Below are positions 54,245 to 61,323 of a stretch of DNA of 64,000 bases, piece after piece. The translations under genes were made by a program, and so were the position numbers. The stretch's first letter is position 1, and each line of letters begins with the position of its first letter. The notes beneath the pieces were generated by a model that was given only the letters and a program-made list of their open reading frames with translations, ran no database searches and was not told the origin of the DNA. Source of the stretch: Marinifilum sp. N1E240 (lineage in GTDB: Bacteria; Bacteroidota; Bacteroidia; Bacteroidales; Marinifilaceae); the NCBI RefSeq assembly GCF_009295825.1, contig NZ_WHKF01000002.1:372001-436000 (forward strand). The letters run 5' to 3'.

Positions 54245-55690
54245 ACCTCAGAGACATTAGAAAAAGAAAAAAATGATTTGATTGTTCCAATAGCCAAACC
54301 TTTAGAACAATTTGATAAACATCTTGATATACCAGAGAATAATAGGATTTTATTCTCAGCTCCCTTCGGTACAGGCAAGACTACTTTTTTGAAAGAATTC
54401 TTTAAGGGGAAAGAAGATAAATATCAAGTATTTCACCTTTATCCTGTAAATTATCAAGTAGCCAATAACAAGGATATATTCGAACTATTAAAGTTTGATA
54501 TTCTAACTGAATTAATCCCATCTATTGATTTTACCACTCCAGAATATAATTTGAAGGATAAAATTTTGGCCTCTCAGTATTATTTAATGAATGATGGTGC
54601 AAACTTAGCTTTAGATATCCTTAAAGGGATCCCCAAACTGGGTAAGGCTGTAAGTTCATTTGAGAGTATAATAAAATTTTGTTCTAATTTGAATTCGTCT
54701 TTTAAGCAGCCAGAAAATGAAATGTTCGCTACACTAGAGGAATATTCTAGGAATTTTCAATCGTGCAAAGGCTCTATTTACGAAATGGATTCATTATCTT
54801 ATTTTATTTCAGAGGAAATTCATAAGCTGAACGATGAAAATAAAGGGAAAAAAGAAACAGTTCTCATTATCGATGATTTAGATCGCGTTGACCCTAATCA
54901 TATTTTTCGTTTGTTAAATGTGTTCTCAGCTCATTTCGACCAACAGCAATTTGAATCAATTGAGTTGGATAATAAATTTGGGTTCTCTAAAATAATATTG
55001 GTCTGTGATCTTTATAATATTGAAAAAATCTTCATTAATAAATTCGGTAATAATGTTGATTTTAAGGGCTACATCGATAAGTTTCGATCTGTTGAAATAT
55101 TTTATTTTAACAATATTTATAATTGGCATAATCATTTAAAAGAACTGACTCAGAAATTCATAGCTATGAATTCATTTTGCGCAAATTGTAATGAGCATTT
55201 TACTAAGTTTATAGATCTTATAATATATGATTTGTTACAAAATGGACTTTTGAATATTCGACAATTATTGAAACTTTATAATTTTCCAATTTCACTAAGT
55301 GAGTCTTTAAGGGTAAAATCAGATTGCTACTACAGGATTGAAGAAAAATCGATTGGATGGAGTTATAAAGTGTTACTTTTTTTATATGATGGAAATAATG
55401 AAATGTTGTTTAATTCTCTAAAAATGATGAAATCCCTTGCGGAGACAAGATTTGCTAGTCGTTTGGATGAATTTCATTTAGTTGAGTTGATAGAGGTATT
55501 GGGTTATAGAAATAATTTTTCGAGAATGGATGGTAATTATTCTATTATGGTTGATAATTTGGAATTTAAATATGAAATTAAAGATCAGAAAGTAATTATT
55601 GGTAAAAAGGAACTGAGTTTGTTTAGAAAAGAGGTAAATAGATACGCTCTATGTATCCAAGGATTTTCAATAATGGATGAATTAATATAA
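54242..55690 (+). CDS. KAP-type P-loop NTPase
   Basis: 482 residues. Walker A is APFGTGKTTF (K46, T47) and Walker B TVLIIDDLDRVDP (D211, D212) with the DDLDR signature of KAP-family STAND-like NTPases. The region between them (about 100-160) is a helical insertion but lacks the membrane helices common in KAP proteins, so the protein looks soluble. The C-terminal third is helical with no domain I recognise. KAP NTPases occur in several anti-phage systems and also in other roles; no nuclease or toxin partner is adjacent. It is a single gene between two terminators, more AT-rich than its neighbours, which hints at acquisition. Confidence 0.82.
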   Translation: MTSETLEKEKNDLIVPIAKPLEQFDKHLDIPENNRILFSAPFGTGKTTFLKEFFKGKEDKYQVFHLYPVNYQVANNKDIFELLKFDILTELIPSIDFTTPEYNLKDKILASQYYLMNDGANLALDILKGIPKLGKAVSSFESIIKFCSNLNSSFKQPENEMFATLEEYSRNFQSCKGSIYEMDSLSYFISEEIHKLNDENKGKKETVLIIDDLDRVDPNHIFRLLNVFSAHFDQQQFESIELDNKFGFSKIILVCDLYNIEKIFINKFGNNVDFKGYIDKFRSVEIFYFNNIYNWHNHLKELTQKFIAMNSFCANCNEHFTKFIDLIIYDLLQNGLLNIRQLLKLYNFPISLSESLRVKSDCYYRIEEKSIGWSYKVLLFLYDGNNEMLFNSLKMMKSLAETRFASRLDEFHLVELIEVLGYRNNFSRMDGNYSIMVDNLEFKYEIKDQKVIIGKKELSLFRKEVNRYALCIQGFSIMDELI

Positions 55691-55703
55691 CTATAAGTTC
55701 CTG

Positions 55704-55737
55704 AAAGGCTGAGCGAGAGCTCAGCCTTTTCTTTTTC
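55704..55737 (+). terminator. Terminator of the KAP NTPase gene
   Basis: A perfect 11-bp stem, AAAGGCTGAGC (55704-55714) with GCTCAGCCTTT (55719-55729), GAGA loop, then a T-rich tail. Confidence 0.93.
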
Positions 55738-55841
55738 CAAAGTCTATTAATGTCTCATCATTCCTAATTTCAACCCTTCAAACCAATCCAAAACCCCACT
55801 TAAGCAAAATACAGAATCGCCACACTAATATAAAATCCTCC

Positions 55842-56038
55842 AAAGTAAGGGGAGAAGCCCCAAGCCTAAGGAAAATACAACCCAAATGTAATAAAATGCA
55901 TCCTAAGTGAGGGGAACTCACCCAAAGTATGGGAAAATCATTCCAAAGCGACGGAAAGTCAGTGAAAAGTGAGGGGAATCGCTAAAAAGCTGGGGGAATT
56001 GCTCAAAAATGACAGAAAGTCACAAAAAAATGAATGGC
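55842..56038. repeat. Degenerate tandem repeat, about 20-21 bp period, of hairpin-forming units
   Basis: About nine units start at 55842, 55861, 55884, 55904, 55924, 55945, 55966, 55986 and 56006. The shared pattern is AAAG, 3-4 variable bases, GGGGAA or GGAAA, 4-5 variable bases, often CC. In at least seven units the variable parts are complementary: ATGT/GCAT, GTGAG/CTCAC, ATG/CAT, GAC/GTC, AGTGA/TCGCT, AGC/GCT and TGAC/GTCA. No unit is identical to another and no long ORF spans the array. Upstream (55770-55841) weaker, decayed units may continue. Confidence 0.7.
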
Positions 56039-56418
56039 AGACTGTGTTTTGTTAAAAAAGGTGATGAATATCACAAAAAAAGTACAGTACACTTGTTGAC
56101 TTTCACATAATACTCTTCTAATTTTATTATAGATAATTAAGAATTGATTACTGTAATCAATTCATCCTCTAATATGTAGGGCAAGTATTCTGTTTTGTAT
56201 CTCTATCAATTGCAGCAATATAGGGTCTATTTCGGCAGTTACTTATTCTTGCTTTCCTTATTAAAACGAAGTAATTACTACAATTTACATTTCAAAAAGA
56301 ACAATTAAAATTTAATCTTATGAAACATCCATGATTCAGTAATTATTAATTCACATTCGTGAAGAATTATTGAATCAAGCTTAGTTTCATCTAATCTTAC
56401 ATTTAAAAATTGAAACAG
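56039..56418 (+). promoter_or_regulatory. Promoter and long structured leader of the 215-residue hypothetical gene
   Basis: No gene in this stretch. TTG at 56096-56098 and TAATTTTA at 56119-56126, 20 bp apart, give a plausible promoter; GTGAT-N4-ATCAC lies just upstream (56061-56074). The predicted transcript has a leader of about 280 nt. At its end (56320-56390) is a long folded element described separately. Confidence 0.5.
56313..56399 (+). other. Nested inverted repeat flanked by 8-bp direct repeats
   Basis: ATGAAAC (56320-56326) pairs with GTTTCAT (56384-56390). Inside, GATTCAGTAATT (56333-56344) pairs with AATTATTGAATC (56365-56376, one G-T), and TTCAC (56350-56354) pairs with GTGAA (56359-56363) around a 4-nt loop. 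TAATCTTA occurs on both sides (56313-56320 and 56392-56399). It is either a leader RNA structure or a very small miniature-element relic. Confidence 0.6.
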
Positions 56419-57063
56419 ATGAAAGAAAGTTATTTGAAAGAACTCGAAAAAGGAAGACTATTGGTTTATGGAGTTTCCAATGATGCCTCTATTAAAGAAC
56501 GGATAGCACTTATCTATCCCGAAGAGCGTATCGAATTGGGAAAAACCCTTTATACCAAAACCAAAATTGCTTTCGAGGTTCAAAATACCGAACGTATTGA
56601 ATCGAGCGAGGCAACTCGTGTATTTAACGATTCTTATACCACGATTCACGATAAGTTGATTCATATTCGTAAGGTGGGTCGTTATTTCTTTAAAAATGAT
56701 CTTGAATTGTCAACTCTTCTGCGTTTAAACAGGGAAGTTCCAACTGCATATCCTGAGTGGAAAGCATTGGCTGATGATACTGTAAATGCAATTATTACTC
56801 ATGAAGCAATTCAGGAAAAATTGACATTGGTTGCTTTAACTCCTGAGGTAATAACAGCTCTTCAAGGAGATTTGATTGCCGTAGATGAATTAAAACTGAA
56901 TGCCGAGAAAGAAGATGGTGAAGCTCAACAAGCCACCACTAAGAAACAAGAATACTATGGCGAATTTATGGCCTACTGTTCCGATTTGCGTGCCTGTCTC
57001 GATTTATTTTACGAAGGCAATGAGCGCCAAAAATTGGAAGTTTTAGGTGTAATCGTTAAATAA
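56419..57063 (+). CDS. Hypothetical helical protein
   Basis: 214 residues from ATG 56419 (an in-frame TTG at 56410 adds three). It has no signal peptide or membrane segment. The sequence is predicted mostly helical, with many Glu/Lys/Leu, a region rich in Glu-Asp-Gln near 160-172, and a C-terminal DLRACLDLFYEGNERQKLEVLG segment. Two cysteines lie in YCSDLRACLDL. I do not recognise the family. GC content is slightly higher than in the KAP gene upstream. Long leader, own terminator; it seems an independent transcription unit. Confidence 0.75.
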   Translation: MKESYLKELEKGRLLVYGVSNDASIKERIALIYPEERIELGKTLYTKTKIAFEVQNTERIESSEATRVFNDSYTTIHDKLIHIRKVGRYFFKNDLELSTLLRLNREVPTAYPEWKALADDTVNAIITHEAIQEKLTLVALTPEVITALQGDLIAVDELKLNAEKEDGEAQQATTKKQEYYGEFMAYCSDLRACLDLFYEGNERQKLEVLGVIVK

Positions 57064-57083
57064 ATAGAATTCTAGTTATTCTG

Positions 57084-57118
57084 AAATGCCACTTGATTTT
57101 TCGGGTGGTATTTTTTTT
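57084..57118 (+). terminator. Terminator of the hypothetical gene
   Basis: AAATGCCAC (57084-57092) pairs with GTGGTATTT (57105-57113, one G-T), followed by eight T residues in all. Confidence 0.85.
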
Positions 57119-57140
57119 CAATGTTAATTAAAGCATATAA

Positions 57141-57176
57141 ACAAAAAAATCGTCACCGGATGAAGGGTGACGATTT
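57141..57176 (-). terminator. Terminator of the downstream tRNA-Arg copy
   Basis: On the minus strand an 11-bp perfect stem (57166-57176 with 57147-57157, core ATCGTCACC/GGTGACGAT) is followed by T residues. It is the same hairpin as at 57335-57360. Confidence 0.9.
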
Positions 57177-57226
57177 CTTAGCTTAGAAGGGTGGAAGCCC
57201 CTATAGTCTAAACAAGCTCTTTAATG

Positions 57227-57300
57227 TGAACACGGAGGGAGTCGAACCCCCAACCTCCTCGGCCGTAACGAGGTGCACTATCCAGTTATGCTACGCGTCC
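57227..57300 (-). tRNA. tRNA-Arg (anticodon ACG), copy 1
   Basis: 74 nt on the minus strand from GGACGCG at 57300 to the discriminator A at 57227. Acceptor GGACGCG pairs with CGTGTTC; D stem GCAT/GTGC; anticodon stem CCTCG/CGAGG with loop TTACGGC giving anticodon ACG; T stem GGGGG/CCCTC with TTCGACT loop. The 3' CCA is not encoded. ACG is normally edited to ICG and reads CGU/CGC/CGA. Confidence 0.96.
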
Positions 57301-57324
57301 TTATCTTATAAGATTCTTCCAATA

Positions 57325-57360
57325 AAAATAAAAAATCGTCACCGGATGAAGGGTGACGAT
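57325..57360 (-). terminator. Terminator between the two tRNA-Arg genes
   Basis: ATCGTCACC (57335-57343) pairs with GGTGACGAT (57352-57360); on the minus strand T residues follow. It is part of the duplicated unit. Confidence 0.88.
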
Positions 57361-57411
57361 CTCTTAACTTAGAGGGTGGAAGCCCCTTTAATCTAAGCAA
57401 GATTTTTAATG

Positions 57412-57485
57412 TGAACACGGAGGGAGTCGAACCCCCAACCTCCACGGCCGTAACGTGGTGCACTATCCAGTTATGCTACGCGTCC
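57412..57485 (-). tRNA. tRNA-Arg (anticodon ACG), copy 2
   Basis: 74 nt, GGACGCG at 57485 to discriminator at 57412. Identical in layout to copy 1; the only difference seen in the mature tRNA is one flipped base pair in the anticodon stem (CCACG/CGTGG instead of CCTCG/CGAGG). CCA is not encoded. It is the promoter-proximal copy. Confidence 0.96.
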
Positions 57486-57504
57486 ATATCTCTTTAAGAC
57501 GCTG

Positions 57505-57537
57505 CAAATATAGGGGTTTTACTGTGTGAACTGCAAA
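57505..57537 (-). promoter_or_regulatory. Promoter of the tRNA-Arg pair
   Basis: On the minus strand TTTG (57537-57534) and TATATTTG (57512-57505) lie 21 bp apart, close to the Bacteroidota consensus, 19 bp ahead of tRNA copy 2. Confidence 0.6.
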
Positions 57538-57715
57538 TGTTTTTTTGTTTTTTTTGTAAATAATTTGAGGGGTTTAAGCTAAGGTCTTTATTGGTAGAAA
57601 ATTAGATTAACAAAAAAATGCGATATCTTTTTAAAAATTCATTCCTGGTAAGGAAATCCGGACAAAAAGCGATTTTAACAATCGATTAACAGCTTCGCTA
57701 AGGTATAGTGTAGCT

Positions 57716-57742
57716 TTTTATTTAAATTTGATTTAAATAAAA
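57716..57742. promoter_or_regulatory. 12-bp perfect inverted repeat upstream of the AraC regulator
   Basis: TTTTATTTAAAT (57716-57727), spacer TTG, and ATTTAAATAAAA (57731-57742) lie 13 bp before the start codon. It is a candidate autoregulatory site or a hairpin over the translation start region. The rest of the 57540-57715 gap shows nothing clear. Confidence 0.5.
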
Positions 57743-57755
57743 CCAATTGATAAAA

Positions 57756-58634
57756 ATGGAAAGAGATCCTGCAGAGCTATTTCAAGAAAAAGATGAATCG
57801 AAAGCCTTATTTCACATTCATAAAATACAAAATATGTGCGAAGAGGTAAGAAAGCAGAACGATGTTCCTCACATGCATAATTATTACACAATAACCTGGA
57901 TTAAGGAAGGAGAGGCTATTCATTCTACCAAATATGTTGATTACACTCTAAGAGCAAATTCAATATTATTTGTGCCACCAGGATTGATGCATCGATTTAT
58001 AATGAATGAGCATTGCAATGGATATACAATCACTTTCGATGAAACTTTTTTTTCAATTAAGGAAAATGGAGAGGGATCAGTATCTGATTCTACTCTTTTT
58101 AGCAATCCCGATTTCAAATCCATTATTCATTTGGATGAAGTGCAAGTCCAAATTTTTCAAAGTATTGCAGGACTAATGGAGCGTGAATTTAATGGTGAGA
58201 GTAAATATCGTCATGATATGCTTTATCATCAGTTGAAGATGTTTTTGTTGGAGTCCAGAAGAATTTATGAAGATCAGCATGATTTGGATCAGTCGTTGAA
58301 TGATGAGCATCCTGGATCTGTTATCATTAAATTTAAACAACTGATTGATGAAAATTATCGTGATAAAAAGAATGTCTCATCGTACGCGGATATGCTCAAT
58401 TTAAATCCAAGTTGTTTAAACGAGATTAGTAAGAAGACAACAGGAGTTACTGCAGGAGAATTGATTCGTGGCAGAGTGATAAAAGAAGCAAAGAAAATGT
58501 TGTTTGGATCGGATTTACATACCAAAGAGATTGCTTATGATTTGGGATTTCAGGATCCGGCTTATTTTAGCCGTTTTTTCAAAAAATATACGAATCAAAC
58601 ATTAAGTGATTTTCGGAGTCTGGTTCGGAAATAA
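57756..58634 (+). CDS. AraC-family transcriptional regulator
   Basis: 292 residues from ATG 57756 (an in-frame TTG at 57747 adds three). The N-terminal half is a cupin-like sensing domain (DVPHMHNYYTITWIKEGEAIHST, ANSILFVPPGLMHRF). The C-terminal about 100 residues are two HTH motifs of AraC type: SSYADMLNLNPSCLNEISKKTTG and TKEIAYDLGFQDPAYFSRFFKKYTNQTLSDFR. It is monocistronic and 113 bp ahead of yceI, which it could regulate. Ligand unknown. Confidence 0.93.
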   Translation: MERDPAELFQEKDESKALFHIHKIQNMCEEVRKQNDVPHMHNYYTITWIKEGEAIHSTKYVDYTLRANSILFVPPGLMHRFIMNEHCNGYTITFDETFFSIKENGEGSVSDSTLFSNPDFKSIIHLDEVQVQIFQSIAGLMEREFNGESKYRHDMLYHQLKMFLLESRRIYEDQHDLDQSLNDEHPGSVIIKFKQLIDENYRDKKNVSSYADMLNLNPSCLNEISKKTTGVTAGELIRGRVIKEAKKMLFGSDLHTKEIAYDLGFQDPAYFSRFFKKYTNQTLSDFRSLVRK

Positions 58635-58747
58635 TACAAGAATAACGGAGAATTGTCCATTTACCCAAATACAAACTAAAGCTAGTTTTGTAAGTAAGTA
58701 TTTAAAGAAAGAAATTAATATTTAACGATTTATAAAATTTAAAACTT

Positions 58748-59347
58748 ATGAAAAGAAATGTTTTAAAAAGCGGAATTGCAATGTTGGCTGGTATTTTTTT
58801 ATTTGTTGGTATGGCTAATGCAAAAAATGGAACCTATAAAGTAGACACTCAAAAGAGTAAAGTGGAGTGGTTAGGTAAAAAGGTAACTGGAGAACATTCC
58901 GGAACAATAATGATATCCGATGGAAGCATTATACTGAATGGAGATGATCTTAAATCAGGAAGTTTTGTAGTAGATATGAACTCGATTAAATGTACGGATA
59001 TTAAAGACGAAGGCTACAGAGGGAAATTGGAAGGTCATTTAAAATCGGATGATTTTTTTGGAATAGAAAAGTTTCCAAAATCAAAATTTGAAATTGTCGA
59101 AAGCAAGTATTTGGGCGAGGGCAATTATAAAGTGAAAGGAAATATCACGATTAAAGAGATTACAAAACCAATTGAATTTACTGTGAATTTGCATAAACAT
59201 GGCGAAGATATTCATGTTAGTGGAAAAGTAGTTATCGATAGAAGTAAGTTTAATATTCGTTATGGTTCTGGAAGCTTTTTCGATAATTTGGGAGATAAAA
59301 CCATATATGACGATTTTGAATTAACACTTGATTTGTATTTACGTTAA
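58748..59347 (+). CDS. YceI-family periplasmic lipocalin-like protein
   Basis: 199 residues. A signal peptide covers residues 1-25 (ends GMANAKN). The rest is the YceI beta-barrel: YKVDTQKSKVEWLGKKVTGEHSG, the DIKDEGYRGKLEGHLKSDDFFGIEKFPKSKF block, and IEFTVNLHKHGEDIHVSGKVVIDRSKF. YceI proteins bind isoprenoid-like lipids in the periplasm. It is followed by its own terminator; an AraC regulator lies upstream on the same strand. Confidence 0.93.
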   Translation: MKRNVLKSGIAMLAGIFLFVGMANAKNGTYKVDTQKSKVEWLGKKVTGEHSGTIMISDGSIILNGDDLKSGSFVVDMNSIKCTDIKDEGYRGKLEGHLKSDDFFGIEKFPKSKFEIVESKYLGEGNYKVKGNITIKEITKPIEFTVNLHKHGEDIHVSGKVVIDRSKFNIRYGSGSFFDNLGDKTIYDDFELTLDLYLR

Positions 59348-59365
59348 ATCTTACATATTGTATTT

Positions 59366-59397
59366 TAAGCCGGATATTAATTTAATCCGGCTTTATT
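59366..59397 (+). terminator. Terminator of the YceI gene
   Basis: AAGCCGGAT (59367-59375) pairs with ATCCGGCTT (59385-59393) over a 9-nt AT loop and T-rich tail. Confidence 0.85.
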
Positions 59398-59513
59398 ATT
59401 TTTAATATCATGAAATATAAGAATGTTTAACCGCCTGCTAATAAAGGATTTTTTTGATTTTATTGTAAATAATTGTATTTTAACAGTACTTTAAATCCTA
59501 AACCAAGAATTAT

Positions 59514-60698
59514 ATGAAGCGAAGCCTTTTAACTGCTTTATTTGTTTTTTTTACAATTGGTATTTTATTGGCGGAGGTAAACCCTAAAAATTTACGAAGT
59601 ACCAGTGTATATTCTACTATACTAAAGGAGAATAGAGAACTTCAGATTCTTCTACCTACCGAATTTGATAATACTTATTTTTCTTATCCTGTAATTTATC
59701 TGCTAGATGCAGAAACAAATTTTAGTACTAGCATTGAAGTCCTGAGTTTTTTAATGGACAATCATTTTATACCTCCACATGTGGTGGTTGGAATTCCTAA
59801 TACAGATCGTTTTCGGGATATGACTCCTGTGGATAGTTTATTGAATAAGACTATTTTTCCAACAAGAGGAGGAGCAAACACATTCTTAGAGGTTCTTAAA
59901 ACGGATATTTTCCCGTATGTTTCCAAAAATTACAGAACTAATAATCGTAGATTGGTTATGGGTCATAATTATAGTGGACTGTTCGTAATCAATGCTTTTA
60001 TTAACGGAACGGATTTATTTGATCGTTATATGGCGTTTAGTCCAATTTTATGGTGGAACGGAAATTCTGTTGTGAAGGATACCGAAAAATTTTTAAATGG
60101 TAAATCTACAGTTAGAAAACATTTGTTCGTAAGTTTTGCCGAAGAGGCAAAGAACATGCTCGAAGAATGTAAGAAGCTAACTAAAGTACTTGAAACATCT
60201 TCGCCAGGGGATTTAAATTGGAAATGCGATTGGATGCCCGATGAAAATCATTATAGTTTGTATCGAAAGAGTTTAATGAACGGTATGGAGCATCTGTTTA
60301 AGGATTACAAATATCCGGATGTTAATGATTTAGCTGTGGGTGGTGTGGCTAAAGCAAAAGAATATCAGAAAGACATCATGCTAAATTATGGCAGAAACGA
60401 GAAATTACCTTATTCTTTATTAGAGAGTGTTTGCTTGCAACTTAAACAGGAGAAAAAGTATCAGGAAGCTTTACTATTTTTAAAGTATACCGTGTATAAT
60501 TATCCGCATAAGGCAGAGCCGTATTTTTATGTGGGAGAAATATATGAAACAACGAATAAACCTGATATGGCGATTAAGTTTTATGAGGTTGCTCACAATA
60601 AGGATAAGGGACGTTGGGATTATGAGCAGAAATATCTTGCCATGCAAAAATTACTCGCAGAATTGAAAAATTCTCAGCTAAACCAAACAAAATTGTAA
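59514..60698 (+). CDS. Exported esterase-fold (alpha/beta hydrolase) protein with C-terminal TPR, nucleophile Ser replaced
   Basis: 394 residues. Residues 1-20 are a signal peptide. About 25-270 are the esterase D/IroE-like fold (ENRELQILLPTEFDNTYFSYPVIYLLDAE, HVVVGIPNTDRFRDMTPV). The usual nucleophile elbow GHSxGG is GHNYSG here, so the serine position is Asn, although a Ser lies two residues later; the C-terminal histidine is kept (ENHYSLYRKSL). About 300-380 are TPR-like repeats (YQEALLFLKYTVYNYPHKAEPYFYVGEIYE). It may be a non-catalytic binding protein or use the shifted serine. Confidence 0.8.
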   Translation: MKRSLLTALFVFFTIGILLAEVNPKNLRSTSVYSTILKENRELQILLPTEFDNTYFSYPVIYLLDAETNFSTSIEVLSFLMDNHFIPPHVVVGIPNTDRFRDMTPVDSLLNKTIFPTRGGANTFLEVLKTDIFPYVSKNYRTNNRRLVMGHNYSGLFVINAFINGTDLFDRYMAFSPILWWNGNSVVKDTEKFLNGKSTVRKHLFVSFAEEAKNMLEECKKLTKVLETSSPGDLNWKCDWMPDENHYSLYRKSLMNGMEHLFKDYKYPDVNDLAVGGVAKAKEYQKDIMLNYGRNEKLPYSLLESVCLQLKQEKKYQEALLFLKYTVYNYPHKAEPYFYVGEIYETTNKPDMAIKFYEVAHNKDKGRWDYEQKYLAMQKLLAELKNSQLNQTKL

Positions 60699-60768
60699 AT
60701 GTCGGAATTTTTAATGTTGCACTATTATAAACTATTACTTTGATAAAATCATTTAAAATTTACAGTAG

Positions 60769-61323
60769 ATGAAAGGGATTTTTTTTACAGAAATTTTAGA
60801 GATGTCGGAAAGTGAATTTGGATGTGAAACAGTTGAGAAAGTTGTTTCTCTTTTGGGAGCAGGGAATAATGGAGTTTATGATTCTATGCAAGATTATTCT
60901 TACAAGCAATTCAACGAGCTGGTTACATTATTAAGTGAGGAAACGCGACTTTCAAAATCAGATTTATCTAAAAATTTTGGTGAATATTTATTTAGTAGAC
61001 TGGTAATTTTGTACCGACCAGAATTTGCTGGGAATAGTGATGTGTTCGAATTTTTAGAACAAATAGATTATTTTATTCATGTAAAAATGCAGGAACGTTT
61101 TCCGCATAAAGGATTGAAAGGTTTTAAGGCAGAAAGAATTGACGACAGTACTTTTATAATTTCTTATGAGTCAAAAAAGGTTTTTGTTGATTTGGCTATC
61201 GGGATGTTTATGGGATGTCAGCGATTTTTTAATGAGGATTTGACCTTAAGTTGTGAATATATTGCTAATGTTGATAAGGACGTGGTACGGTTTACATTAT
61301 CAAAAAACAGCGTTCTAATTTGA
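60769..61323 (+). CDS. Stand-alone H-NOX-like haem NO/O2-binding protein
   Basis: 184 residues, the length of an H-NOX domain. The start MKGIFFTEILEMSESEFG is typical. The proximal haem ligand is H104 in YFIHVKMQERFP. The haem-propionate motif YxSxR is present as Y133-E-S135-K-K137, that is with Lys for Arg. There is no fused kinase or cyclase, and none is next door, so signalling partners are distant. The stop overlaps the stop of the converging lipoprotein gene by 9 bp. NO sensing is the usual role; not proven here. Confidence 0.85.
   Translation: MKGIFFTEILEMSESEFGCETVEKVVSLLGAGNNGVYDSMQDYSYKQFNELVTLLSEETRLSKSDLSKNFGEYLFSRLVILYRPEFAGNSDVFEFLEQIDYFIHVKMQERFPHKGLKGFKAERIDDSTFIISYESKKVFVDLAIGMFMGCQRFFNEDLTLSCEYIANVDKDVVRFTLSKNSVLI

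Larger units (their letters stand above)
57147..57485 (-). repeat. 185-bp tandem duplication carrying tRNA-Arg and its terminator
   Basis: The two tRNA starts (57485 and 57300) are 185 bp apart, and the tRNA, a conserved spacer containing GGGTGGAAGCCCC and the terminator hairpin all repeat in the same order. Spacer differences show the duplication is not recent. Confidence 0.9.

Noticed and set aside
54242-55690. KAP NTPase as part of the glucan locus
   Set aside because: A terminator at 54.08 kb separates it, and NTPases of this type have no known role in glycan use.
55842-56038. CRISPR array
   Set aside because: Units are 20-21 bp, none identical, there is no repeat-spacer alternation and no cas gene in the window.
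57227-57485. Integration (att) site of a genomic island at tRNA-Arg
   Set aside because: The duplication covers the whole tRNA plus terminator, and no integrase or phage gene lies on either side.
60718-60745. Promoter of the H-NOX gene (TTGC then TTACTTTG)
   Set aside because: The spacing and -7 sequence do not fit the consensus closely enough to report.
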